Below, one piece after another: positions 1 through 10,600 of a DNA stretch of 64,000 nt; the stretch's first letter is position 1, and each line of letters starts with the position of its first letter. A model generated the notes under the pieces. That model made no database searches. It worked only from the letters and a program-made list of their open reading frames with translations, and was not told the origin of the DNA. The position numbers were made by a program, and so were the translations under genes. This DNA comes from Durusdinium trenchii (lineage: Eukaryota > Sar > Dinophyceae > Suessiales > Symbiodiniaceae): NCBI GenBank assembly GCA_963970005.1, contig CAXAMN010026506.1:22241-86240 (forward strand), written 5' to 3'.

Positions 1-65
1 TTTACAAAACTTTTATGAAAGTTTTACAAAACTTTTATGAACATTTTACAAAACTTTCATGAAAG
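1..65. repeat. Three tandem copies of a 22-bp AT-rich unit
   Basis: The unit TTTTACAAAACTTTTATGAA plus two bases occurs three times with small changes. The array is cut by the left edge of the window, so its full length is unknown. Confidence 0.85.
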
Positions 66-118
66 TTAAACGAACTTTATTTATTAATACTATATAAATT
101 TAAACTAAATTAACTACA

Positions 119-548
119 AAAGTTTCATGAAAGGGTTGTTGAAAGTTTGCCTGCAAACGTTCAACCAAAGTTTCAGGGTGACATGAAAATAAACAATGAT
201 GTTCTTTATAAAAATATGATTGTTTACCAAGAACATGTGTTTTGTAAGTTAAAAAAGTGTTTTTAAACAACATTGTCTTGTGCCTTAACATGTTTATACA
301 AAGACTATGTGTGAATTGCACCTGTATGATGTGAAATTTGTGTATTGTTGTTGCATTACTTTTGCACTTTGATGTCAAACTTTCTTGTATCCTCAGCTGT
401 GTGTGGATCAAGTTGGGACGCAGGTGCATCAAAATAGATGTACATTTGGAAAGATTAAGGTGCCTTTAAAAAAATCATGTTTCATTGACATATTGATTAC
501 ACACAATCAGTGTCATTGATAAACAGTGGACAGTCATGTGCTTTTCTG
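119..548 (+). repeat. Direct repeat, copy 1 (about 0.42 kb)
   Basis: This stretch matches 1979-2402 in the same orientation, nearly base for base from about 162 to 548, and more loosely from 119 to 161. Differences are single bases and 1-3 bp indels. It is AT-rich, contains one TACTTTTGCA motif (357-366), and ends with the same sequence as copy 2 before the two diverge. I see no convincing coding frame in it. Confidence 0.9.
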
Positions 549-1978
549 GTCTTAGTATGTGGGCAATGATCAATGTCATTGTGGTAGTGTTTTTTGGCTC
601 CTCTGCTATGTGATCATGAACCAAGAGCCAGAAGCCAACATTCAAAGGCTTTGGTCTAGGATTGAGCAGGTTTACAAGGAGCAAAGGACCTTACACCGAT
701 ACAAGTTCCTTGGGAAACTTTCCATGTTCAGCAGAAAAAGTGGCACCCTGCCAATTCTTCTCCAGCTGTGGCAGGAGCGCTTGAACTGAATGGTTTTGGC
801 TCACAGGCAGATCCTTGTACTTTTGAGGCTGAACATGGAGACGCGAAAACCTGGCGCGGCGTCCGTTGGGGGCATTGCCCGATCTCCCGGCTGTGCTATT
901 GTTGGAGTTGAGTCAATGCTTCGTGGTTCCTGACAGATGTTTAGCCCGCGTAGGTCAAGAAGTTGAGGGGTGGAGCGAGGGTCCGGGGGCCTGTGTGATG
1001 GCAATTGCATGAAAGATTTTCACGGGCCCGCGCCAAGCTTTTGTGACCAGGAGCGCTATTTTTGCACAAGGTTTCAGGTGTACTTTGGCAAAGGGGTCAA
1101 TGGACCAATGTTGCTTAGGCAGAATCCAATTCCCATCAAAGCTGCTCCGGGCCCACCACCTGTGCTGGCAGCAAGTGGTTTGTTGGACACTCAAAGAAGC
1201 AAAGACTTCATAGCAAAGTGAAGAAGCATTTTTATTTCTCTAAAGCCTTCCAAAGCAATGCCTGCCACCCCCAAAGCACCGCCTGTGGGAGCAGTTAGTT
1301 CCAATGCTTGCAGCCCAGGATGTTACTCAATTGTTTTGTCAACTGCATTTTTCCCACAGGCCACAAGTGGCACCAGAATCTCGCCTTACTCCAAGGCAGG
1401 CCAGAAAGCCAAGGGTTACATTTGCACAGCGTTCTTACTTTTGTACCTTGCGTTCAGGGACAGAGGCAAAGGCATGGGTGGCTCATCGATGCTGAGCCCT
1501 CACTTACAATCACCTGTTGCAGTTTCAGTTGAGCTTCAGATTGAACTCCATTTCACTCAGGCCTCACCGCAAAGCTCCACCACCAGGCTTTCAGCAGACA
1601 GCCCAGCTTTTCTGTTGCGATCTTACTTTTGCACTAACTTGGTTGGTTCCAAGGCCAGCTGATTGGTGGCCCTTCAGCAATGACCTGGAGGAGGCAGCTG
1701 CTGAGGATGAGCCAATGGAGTGAGGCAGCTGATGGCCCGAAGCCTGAGGATATACACAAGTGTTGCTGCATTTGCTGTCTGTTTCGCTGGCTGGGATTAC
1801 TTTTGCACTTTGCGTGGCTTCATGTGGACTCACTTTTGCACCTTCCAGTGCGTTCAGTGGACTTGGTTTTAGACTTTCCAGTCAAATCAGTTGTCAGCGG
1901 GTTTCTTTTGCCCTATACATATATATCTTAAATTGTATATTTTTGCGTAAATTTAGATATAAGTTTAAACTTTCATGT
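549..1978. other. No supported gene between the two direct repeats
   Basis: Short open frames occur on both strands, but none has a recognisable domain or exon-like continuity. The stretch carries several copies of the TACTTTTGCA motif, and its right end (1860-1978) becomes AT-rich and merges into the second direct repeat. Confidence 0.5.
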
Positions 1979-2402
1979 AAAGTTTCAAGGTCACTTGAAA
2001 GTTTGATTGCAAACTTTCAACCAAAGTTTCAGGGTGACATGAAAATAAACAATGATTGTCTTTATAAAAATATGATTGTTTACCAAGAATATGTGTTTTG
2101 TAAGTTAAATGTGTTTTTAAACAACATTGTTTTGTGCTTTAACATGTTTATACAAAGACTATGTGTGAATTGCACCTTTATGATGTGAAATTTGTGTATT
2201 GTTGTTGCATTACTTTTGCACTTTGATGCCAAACTTTCTTGTATCCTCAGCTGTGTGTGGATCAAGTTGGGACGCAGGTGCATCAAAATAGATGTACATT
2301 TGGAAAGATTAAGGTGCCTTTAAAACAATCATGTTTCATTGACATATTGATTACACACAATCAGTGTCATTGATAAACAGTGGACAGTCATGTGCTTTTC
2401 TG
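1979..2402 (+). repeat. Direct repeat, copy 2 (about 0.42 kb)
   Basis: Second copy of 119-548. It ends 40 bases before the start codon of the KRPAAA gene, so that gene's upstream region is largely repeat-derived. Confidence 0.9.
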
Positions 2403-2442
2403 TTTACTATTCAAACTCATCATACTCCTGACTGTTGCAGCA

Positions 2443-3543
2443 ATGAAAAGGCCAGCAGCAGCATCAGAAGATGAATGGGTATCATCTTCAGGAGCACAAC
2501 CCTTGGCCATAGAGTACACACAGAATGCAGAAGAAGAGGCTCCAAATACATCGAAGCCAAGCCCAAGCAAAAAAGCCAAAGCCAAACCAAAGCCAAAGCA
2601 GGCACCAAAAAAGAAGCCTGCTGCAAGTGTTACAACAAAGAAGCCCAGCACAAATGAACAGGAAGATGAAGGAGAAGGTGAAGAGGAAGAAGAAGTTGAA
2701 GAAGACCCAGAAGAGCCAGCAGATGAAACAGCGAAGAGAGATTACGCAAAGGCCAGAAAGTGTGCAAGGATGCTGAAGGATGAAAGCATTCCTTCTGACC
2801 TGTTGGATCTCTTCAAGGATGGTGCCAAAGCATCCAAACATCCACGCCTTTTCAAGACAGAATTTATCAATTCTGTGTTCACAAAGAACCAGATACTTCA
2901 GTGCAGGGCACAAAAGGTATGCCATACTCCATCATGTTGTGGCAGATCTTTCATGGCGACGAAGCTGCCACGCAGCAGGCAGCTGCCAGGAATGACATCA
3001 AGGAAATCCAAGGTCTGTGGCATTTTGCCACCCAGGATACAGAGCAGACTTTGAAACTTGATGGAGGCACTGGTGAACTAGACATTGAGCAATACAAAGC
3101 GATGGGGGCATGGATGGGGAGCAGGTCTTGGGCCTCAGGCGTTGATGATCACTTTGGGAAGAGCAGCTTGCCAAGCAGTCCAAGTGCGCCCAAAACAAAG
3201 CCGATGAAAGCTTTGATGGACAAGCCTGTTGCTTGGAAGGAAATTGAGCCAAAACTACAGTTGGGAAAGAGCTGCTTGCAGAAAATGACAAGACCAAGGT
3301 GATGGTGAGTTGGTGCAGAAGGTGAACGACACTATGGCAATTTTGCACGGCAATGAGCAAAAGATCAATGATGCTTTGCTGTGGAAAGAAATTCCTGATT
3401 CTGACATGCAGAAAGCAAAGCGCGAAGCTTTTCTACAACAGTTGATGGACCTGGACAGCTCAGCCAAAACAAATGAGCGCTATAAGAAGCTTCACACAAT
3501 CTTCACCAAACCTCCCCAAGTTGAAATTGGAACAAGCTTGTAG
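2443..3543 (+). pseudogene. KRPAAA-type Lys/Glu-rich protein, degraded dinoflagellate multicopy family
   Basis: I chose the Met at 2443, which begins MKRPAAASEDEW; the upstream 21 codons are hydrophobic and come from the repeat border. The first segment (to about 2900) has a basic KAKAKPKPK stretch and a run of acidic residues, then a conserved-looking block (YAKARKCARMLKDESIPSDL). The protein then continues in a second frame at 2901 (PYSIMLWQIFHGDEAATQQA), and a third frame carries the last part (3310-3540, with KINDALLWKEI). The frame changes near 2900 and 3300 have no good intron borders, so this copy is probably broken, although sequence errors could mimic that. The overall plan, a KRPAA start, a charged linker and an FHGDE block, resembles a large dinoflagellate family of unknown function; that resemblance is from memory, not a search. 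Confidence 0.5.
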
Positions 3544-3891
3544 AAAGCAAAACATATCTGGCATGCTCCATGTGCCTTGCACACATGCCATGGAAATACT
3601 TTTGCTTCTCACACAGGGGTGTGGAATTGCTACATTACTTTTGCATTACTTTTGCACACTTGTGTGACATTTCACAGGGCCATGGTGAAATTGCATGTGT
3701 TTTGTCATTGGTGCTGCAGTCAGCTCTAAGGTTCATAGCCACATCTTGTTTTAGCAAGACAACTCTAAGGTCCATAACCATTTTTTGTCCATAGCATTGT
3801 AAGTGAATTCACCCATGCAAATGTAATTAATTCAGCCACAGCTGCACTTTCCTTTCCATTTAGGATTTCCATTTCCTTGCCATCTTTGGCC

Positions 3892-4826
3892 ATGTCTGCG
3901 CCTCCTGCCAAAAGAGCCTGTCTTGGCCAAAGGCAGAAGCTGCAAGCTTTAGCAGCATCACAAGGCCCTTGTGCGCTGCCCACATCTGAATTGGCTCTTC
4001 ACCTCCAAGAGCAATGGTCTTGGGGGGTCTTGTCAGCGCAGGCACTTCAAAAGATTGCCACGCTAGCAGTCAGGGATATGAAGACTGCCAAAGCCAACAA
4101 TGTTCCTGAGCCATTGAGCAAGCTTGCTGAATTGGGAAGCAGAGGTGCTTTCAGCAACAATTGCAACCGAGATATGCAGAATCTGATTGAACAGAAATCA
4201 AAGGTACCACACCCTTTGCAACTCAAGTTGCCCTTCAAGGGTAGTACGCATTTGCAACGCATACTGTTGCCTCATGAGATGTTCCACTGTATGTGGAAGA
4301 ACTACAATGGGTATTTTACAACCTATTTCATTCCAGGGTTGAGCAAAGATGGCTGCAGTTCTGGAAGCGTTTTGAGCAGCATCCATGCATGGTGGCCCCT
4401 TGCAGAGCCTGCTTCGACTATACCACTCGCTTTACTGTGGGACGCTGTGCCCACAGTTTCAGTGGGCAAAGTCTGGGCCAAGTGCCAATTGTGCTCCTCT
4501 TGGCATGCCCATGTGGCTTTTGCAAACCGATCTCTGGCCTTACTGTTGCACTCTAGGGTGTACTTTCTCATGTGGATTTACTTTTGCGCTTCCTAGGGTG
4601 TACTTTCTCATGTGGCTTTACGTTTTTGCCCTACTTTTGCAAAGGGCCAACCAAAGCAGCTGGTTGGAGAGCTGAACCAATGTGGTTCTTGGATGGTCAG
4701 CCCCTTGAGGAGATCATGTCCTATGAGCATCGAGAGTTTCTTGATTGCATTTTGGAATGTCTTTGTAAGAGAGGTTTTGATTTTGCACCAGTCTCTGAAG
4801 TGTTGTGCTTTGACTTGAAGCTGTGA
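3892..4826 (+). pseudogene. Dinoflagellate-specific family, N-terminal fragment (WSWG...LPHEMF block)
   Basis: The frame starts at Met 3892 (MSAPPAKRACL) and runs through WSWGVLSAQALQKIA and LPHEMFHCMWKNYNG to about 4320. The next block (VEQRWLQFWKRFEQHPCM) is one frame over, and DAVPTVSVGKVWAK is back in the first frame at about 4440-4480, so there are two compensating shifts. Motifs of this order (a W-W rich start, LPHEMF, a W-FW helix, a GDAVP-like block and K-WAK) characterise a very large dinoflagellate family of unknown function. The copy ends at the WAK block, where full members continue for several hundred residues. A further open segment at 4681-4826 (LDGQPLEEIMSYEHREFLD) may be a last exon. 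Family identity is recalled knowledge; the truncation and frame shifts are seen directly. Confidence 0.5.
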
Positions 4827-5087
4827 TCCCAGGATCCCTGGTGCTTGGCTTTTGGAAGAAGCCCACTTCTCATGTCTTCCCTTGGCTGACTAGTGGGACT
4901 GGTGCAAAAGTAAAGCCAAAGTGACACTGCAGCAAAAGGGCCAAGCAAAGTGGGCAGGTAACAGGCAGCATGCAACAGGCACAGTCTACACAAAGGTTTC
5001 CAGCATTGCGAGCCCACCCATCATATGGCCACCTCCTGCCTTGCCCTTTACAGCTACCCTTATGCTCAGCCATCATTGCTGCGGTAT

Positions 5088-5696
5088 TTACACAAAAGTT
5101 GAAACGTGTAAAAGTAATGCCGCAACTGCAAAAGGAATTTCACGCCAAGAATCTTCAGAGTTCTCGCATTCTGAAAGAGATCTTTTCCTTCCAAGACCTG
5201 AGCCAGCTGGAGCTGGCTCAGAATCTGGTCCTGGTGGTGTGCTTGCTGGAGCTGGCTCAGGCTCTGGTCCTGGTGGTGTTCTTAGCGCGGCTGGCTCAGG
5301 CTCTGGTGTGGTTGCTGGCGCCGCGCTTGGAGGTGGTACTGGTGGCGCATTTGGAGGTGGTGGGCTTGGAGGTGGTAGTGGTTCTGAGTATACTGAGGCT
5401 GCTGCAGGGATGGGTGTGCATGCAAAAGGTGAAATTGGTTCACTTGCTAGTTTGCAGATTGTGGGGTTGTCTTGTGCTAGCCAAACAGCATTGAGGTGGC
5501 CACACAAAGTGTCCAATTGCCCTTGGGTCAGGCCTTTGTAATGGAGATATGCCGAGTTGTGTGATGTGCAACAGAATATCTTTATGAACTTGGGTTTCCC
5601 AAGGCCTAGTCCCATGATCCAGCCCTCCACCTCCTTCCACTGCATCCAATGTGGAAGGTTTCTAATGTACAGCCGCCCATGCTGCACAGTGGTCAT
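5088..5696 (-). CDS. RRM-like protein with Pro/Glu-rich tail
   Basis: The frame opens with MTTVQHGRLYIRNLPHW. GRLYIRNLP fits the RNP2 strand of an RNA-recognition motif. About 45 residues on, HNSAYLHYKG sits where a weak RNP1 would be expected, and the segment (about residues 7-85) has the right length for one RRM. It is followed by about 80 residues of Pro, Glu and Ala repeats (PEPEP, PPGPEPEPAP), which the plus strand would read as Gly-Ser repeats. The last part after GLGRKRSLSE may run into an intron, because ending in a hydrophobic stretch is odd for this kind of protein. The likely role is RNA binding in the nucleus or cytoplasm; this is inference. It converges with the degraded plus-strand gene ending at 4826. 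Confidence 0.45.
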   Translation of the reverse strand: MTTVQHGRLYIRNLPHWMQWKEVEGWIMGLGLGKPKFIKIFCCTSHNSAYLHYKGLTQGQLDTLCGHLNAVWLAQDNPTICKLASEPISPFACTPIPAAASVYSEPLPPPSPPPPNAPPVPPPSAAPATTPEPEPAALRTPPGPEPEPAPASTPPGPDSEPAPAGSGLGRKRSLSECENSEDSWREIPFAVAALLLHVSTFV

Positions 5697-6236
5697 GATA
5701 GGAAAACTGTGTTGTCAGTGATTTTTTGTTAAGGAACTGATTGTTTTGTGACGGTAAGTGGTCACTGATTTCTTGTGATTTGATGGTTTGTGACTTGTTT
5801 TGTGGTTGACTCTAAATTCCTGTTGTGCAAATTGGAAAGCATGTGTGTGTGTGAAAGCTATTGAGTAGCTACTGTGTGCTCCTGTGTTGTATCTGTGCAG
5901 CTAGTTCTGTGTATAGCTGTGTACCTATAATCTTTCTTGCTTTCTTGGTGCTTGAGCAGACAAAAGGCAGAAGTAACAAACTGAAGCCCCACAGAGTGCA
6001 GAAGTAACAAAAGTGACAGATGAACAAAAGTTTGCAAAAGGTTTTACAAATGCAAAAATAATACAAATGCAAAAGTTTGCTTTGTGAAAGCAATGCGCAG
6101 CCTCTTTTTCACCCCTCAGCAAGACAGATGTCTTATGCATTTGGATCCACCACTATGCCAGCATCGATGTCTGCAGACACGTTTTGGCACGCTGCCCTGG
6201 CCAGGTCAACAGCCTCCTCTTCAGTCTTGCCAGCAT

Positions 6237-7061
6237 TCAAGGCATCTCTATTTGCCTCAGCATAGGCAGAGCTTGTCTTTCTGTGCTTAAAGTCTTAAAG
6301 GTGGCCTTGAGACCACATGCAGTTTTTGGCTTTGGTTTAGCTTTTGCCTTTGCTTTGCCCTTGCCTGCAGATTTGGCTTTGGCTTTGGCCTTTGCCTGTC
6401 CCTTTTTCTTGTTCCTCTTCACTGGGGAAATGGTCTTCTGAAGCATCCATTGCCTCAACTCATCCAATTCATCAGCTGACATACCCAATTGAGACAAACC
6501 TTTAGAAGATGTAGCTGCAGCGCCACCAACTGCTTTTGAACAACTTGAAGTGGATGCAATACCCTTGGTCTTCTTTGGTGTGGTAGCATCACTTACCTTG
6601 GTGCTCAAAATCTTCTTGAAGATGGACTCATCAGTTGAAGCAGGCTCTGGAGCATCTGTTGCATCTGCAGGCTTTGGGTCTCCTGCAACTCCAGGAGCGA
6701 CTTCTTCACCCTGTCCCTTCTCCAAGTCAATGATCTCCTTCTCTGTGGTCGATGCTTTCCTCATAGAGGTGGCATATTTGCTGCCAGAAGCTTTCAACTC
6801 TCGGTATTGTGAGCTTGAGATTCTGATCTGTTGGTCCACCATGTCGATGAAATCTGTATCGCAATGTTTTGTATAGTTCAGCCTCTTCTGCTTGTCCCTG
6901 GCCAATGCAGCTATAGATTGCCTCAACTTTTTGGAACTAATGACGCCATTGGGACACACTGCAAACAGGTGTCTGCTCAAAAGGGCCATGTGGCCAGAAA
7001 AAAATGTTGGATCTGGTGATGTCTTCAGTTGATTGCCATTGCCCAGCAACAACCTGCTCAA
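6237..7061 (-). CDS. Lys/Ala-rich basic-tailed protein, unknown function
   Basis: A 274-residue frame. The first 100 residues (SKKLRQSIAALARDKQKRLN, then FIDMVDQQIRISSSQYRELK) look like helical coding sequence. The middle is Ser/Thr/Ala/Pro-rich. The C-terminal part has LSQLGMSADELDELRQWM followed by a run of GKGKAKAKAKPKPK. Basic tails of this sort recur in dinoflagellate nuclear proteins, so nucleic-acid binding is a reasonable guess but nothing more. The true start may be upstream, because an open frame on the same strand reaches 7167 (EVFWESLSQRRHLGF) in a different phase and could be joined by an intron. The last about 20 residues after TACGLKATFK could be intronic read-through. Confidence 0.45.
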   Translation of the reverse strand: MSRLLLGNGNQLKTSPDPTFFSGHMALLSRHLFAVCPNGVISSKKLRQSIAALARDKQKRLNYTKHCDTDFIDMVDQQIRISSSQYRELKASGSKYATSMRKASTTEKEIIDLEKGQGEEVAPGVAGDPKPADATDAPEPASTDESIFKKILSTKVSDATTPKKTKGIASTSSCSKAVGGAAATSSKGLSQLGMSADELDELRQWMLQKTISPVKRNKKKGQAKAKAKAKSAGKGKAKAKAKPKPKTACGLKATFKTLSTERQALPMLRQIEMP

Positions 7062-7692
7062 ATCCCAAGTGCCTTCTCTGACTCAAAGATTCCCAAAACA
7101 CTTCTGCAAGTCTGCAACCCCCACACATGGGCCCGGACACAGCCTGCTCCTCTTCATGGCTGTGCACACAGATGGAAAGGTGAATAAAACATAACTAGTG
7201 GTTGTGACAATCATGTGTTCCGTGCAAAATGTTTGTTCTGTGAGCTTTGCTGTGCATCGCTGTGAACATGACATGTGCTGCAACATACTTGTTCTGTGAA
7301 TTTTGCTGTGCGTGTGAACATGAAAGTTCTGGCTTCCAAATAGTTCAGAAGCCAAAAAGTAAGTCACACAAGTGGAGAAAGTGACAAAGCGAACTCTGAA
7401 ACACAAAAGTATAGTTCAACACACGCACAGGTGCACAAGTAATTCCACAGCCCACAAGTGCAAAAGTAATGCCAACACATGCAGGAAAAAAGTAATCCCA
7501 AAGCAAAACGACACAGTAATCTCATCAACTTTCTTTTCTTTTCTATGCATTATAATGTCAATTCTCTAAGGGTTAACTTTGAGATAAAAAAGCAATTATC
7601 TCTAAATAGATACCTCTATTTTTTAAATTGCCTCAGAAAGTTAAGGATAGTTATATAGAGTTATCTAATTCCTCAGAATTGTCTTAACTGAT
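7062..7692. other. Spacer with reverse-oriented TACTTTTGCA-like motifs
   Basis: No supported gene. The stretch 7170-7330 repeats short phrases such as GTTCTGTGA and GAACATGA. At 7430-7500 there is a cluster of reverse TACTTTTGCA-like motifs. The end (7540-7690) is AT-rich. Confidence 0.4.
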
Positions 7693-10600
7693 CTATAGGG
7701 CAATAAACATTGGAAAGGCGCCAGGGCCTCTGATGAAAATTCCTTCTAGGAAGCAGGCGGCCTCTGCGAAGACGCCAGGAACTCCAAAGTGATGGGGCGA
7801 CATGGCCAATGTGGCATTTGCCGTTGACGGCGTTTTGCAAGGTTGCGCGTTGAAGAGTTGAGGACGCCCGGGCGCCAAACAAGTAGGTCAACCTCTGTGA
7901 TGAACGCCATGAAAGGCAAGGCAGCCTTGCCGGTGAGCCTTCTTCTGTTGCAGGTCGGGCGCTCGCGGCAATCCAAAGGGTTGGCTTTGTGCAAATCTCT
8001 TAGAAAAAAATGTCTTCTGGATGCTCCAGGCCCGAGCCAACTGAGGTAAAAATTTATTGCTGAGGCCTCCCTCTTCGGGTTCTCCCCAGGTGGAGTTTTT
8101 GCCGGCGCGTTCCGCAAATTCTGCGCCCGTATTGAAACTGTGAGGGGCGCCATCTGCAGGCACGCCTTCCTTCCAAAGCTAAAGGCAACAAAGTTTGTGG
8201 ATAGAACCCTGCGCACCAATTCTGGCTTCTATCTCTTGCCACTTGTGCAAAACCTTGTGAGGCACTCGCGCCGAGAGATCTTCCAAAGCCCCAGACCTCT
8301 TGAACGGGCCCTGCGCCGATTCTATTGGCAGCAGGCCCAACTTCGAAAACAATCGCTACCTACCAAGACCGCATCGATCCCGGCAGATGCTTGAGCGCCA
8401 TGGGCCGCAACCAAGCCCTGATCTCCTGATCCTTACGAGATAGGGGTTGGGCTGGGGCTCGTCCGCCTGGGTTAGCGCCGTTGAAGCTGAGTTTAAGGGG
8501 TTCTTTCAGGTGCACCGTCCAGTTGGCAGGGGGAAGGGGCAATTGCGACACGCAAGCAAAGCTTGCGCTGGGCTGCGGGCATTGGAATTGGCGTTGGGCT
8601 CGATATGGTGTCCGGAACAGGCTGTTTGTCAGGGTCGATTGGGTTTTGTGGGTTTTGTGGGTTTTGTGTTCAGAACATGCTGTTTGCCGTGTGTTTTGTG
8701 AGGCCTCGTGGAGATGGAATGGGGATAGGTTCGTACTGCAAATCTTTGGCGCAAACAAGCCACAAAACCTTCTGCTTGCTTACGCAGATTCTTCTCGTTG
8801 CGTTGATGATTGGTGAACAGTCGCTTGTGGACCAACAAGCCCATGGACCAAGCTGGGCAGGAATCTGTCTGTAGGAGTGACGAAAGAGCACACAGACAGG
8901 CTCCATTGGAAACGCGCGCAGCTACCGTCACCAGGAGTCGTGTCTCGAAATGCGTGGAGAGTGGAAAGCGCTAGACCCTGCACGGAACTCCGCCTGAGCT
9001 TGGCGTGTGGCCAACTTCCAACAAGCGTCAAAATCAATTTCGCGAAGCCTCAAATGTGTCACAGATGAACTTGAGGAACCCGAGCCTGATGATGATGATG
9101 ATGATGATGATGACGATGACGAGTCTGAAGCTTTTGCCTTGGGCTGCGTGCTTGCAGGCAACATGTTGAAGAAGAACAAGGAACCCGTGTGGGCCTCGCA
9201 GATTTTATTGGTATCTTTGATGTTGTCACAAGCAAAGCAGAGCGGCAGTTCCCAAGACCGTTACTGACTTGACGATCCTCGCGCCTCGCGCAGAACGAGC
9301 AAATCTCGCGCCAAGCAATCCTTCTGTGCCTCATGGTCTGAATGCTTTTTCCAAAATGCAGCGTGCCCACTTCTGCAACTCGCACGCCGTGTCCTCCAAA
9401 AATGCAGGCTTCAACCCACCATCTTGAAACTCATCGCAACCCTTACAAAAATCAACAAAACGAGCAATCTTCGTCTGCTGGCGCTGCGGACCTTCTGGAA
9501 ACATTCATGGCGCTTTGTCATGATATGCTGGACACACTGGCATCGTCTATGATGCTTCTTACTCAGACAATTGGTGGCAACATGCACCCACGCAGTCTCG
9601 AACAAAAAAGCAACCGCTACCACGTCGAGGCAAACAACCAGAGCAGCTTAGCAGCTTGCGCATTTTCCAAGGGGTCAACGTCTGCAAAGCGGCAGCGCAA
9701 GTGGCAAAAGTGCCGCATTTGCTTGCAAGCAACTCCCCAAGACGCAGCAGCTGTAAAATATTGAACCTTTGATCCGCAGAAAAGACTGGGGGGCTTGCCT
9801 GCAACAGGCTCCGTTGATTCAAGCGCTAAAAAAATAGTGCCTTTTTCTGTGGGCTCCATTCTTGCAACAACGAAGTGACATGTCTGGTCATATACTGCGA
9901 CACAGGATTCACAAATGGTGTTTGCACGGCGGACCAGCCTACCCTTTGCAACAGCTGGGGGCAAGAACCGCCGAATCCTTTACAGAGACCTGTTGCACGT
10001 GTCTGTTCGAAAGTCTTGTGGTGCTTTTTCAAGCCAAGGTCTGACCAAGACAGCGCCAAAGCTGTTCGACATTGGTCGAGCGGCTTGTTCTAGCGCCCGA
10101 TGTAGCTTTGACAGCGTGACCAAAAAGAAATCATCCAGCTGGGGCCTTATTCGCACCAAATCCAAATAAACGGGTTCGTATGGGCGAATCTAGATCTCTG
10201 TAAATCAAGCTATCTTTCCTTTCCCGCATGGCTTGACGTCACACGTGGCTTGACTCGACGAGCAAGAACGAATATACTGTATCTGCAAGCCGCAATATCA
10301 CACTGGAGCCGACAAACTTGCCCAAGCACTCCAAAAAGATACCATCATGCACAGTTGGTAAGGCAAAAGATGCTAGCATCAACCGTTGCGGCATCACTCG
10401 CATCACCAAGGATGTCATAGCGCTAAATGTTGCGACCACTTTTTCGCTCCAAAACTGTTTTTTTGTTCGACTCCCTCCCCTCACCCCCGCTAAAACTCAC
10501 TTGGTTTGCACAGGCTTTCGTACCAGTCACACACCACAGTTATATGATCTTAACATTGCATGCATACCTATCATGTATATTACATCTGTGATTGTATTCC

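Larger units (their letters stand above)
357..4641 (+). repeat. Dispersed TACTTTTGCA motif, forward orientation
   Basis: The decamer TACTTTTGCA occurs forward at 357, 1624, 1798, 2211, 3636, 3647 and 4632, with one-base variants at 1831 (CACTTTTGCA) and near 4580 (TACTTTTGCG). All lie outside the best coding segments, in presumed introns or spacers of the plus-strand genes. The reverse complement appears only beyond 4.9 kb. Confidence 0.7.
4903..7468 (-). repeat. Dispersed TACTTTTGCA motif, reverse orientation
   Basis: TGCAAAAGTA, the reverse complement of the forward motif, occurs at 4903 and 7459. Near-matches occur at about 5107 (TGTAAAAGTA) and 7432 (TGCACAAGTA), with looser versions near 6000-6070. 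No forward copy occurs in this interval. The change of orientation coincides with the change from plus- to minus-strand genes. Confidence 0.6.

Noticed and set aside
5088-5696. Plus-strand Gly/Ser-rich protein opposite the RRM-like gene (4921-5541)
   Set aside because: The Gly/Ser repeats mirror the Pro/Glu repeats of the minus strand; the minus frame has an RRM-like fold signal and the plus frame has none.
9059-9385. Poly-Asp, poly-Ser and poly-His ORFs
   Set aside because: Produced by a (GAT)n repeat and open in several frames on both strands.
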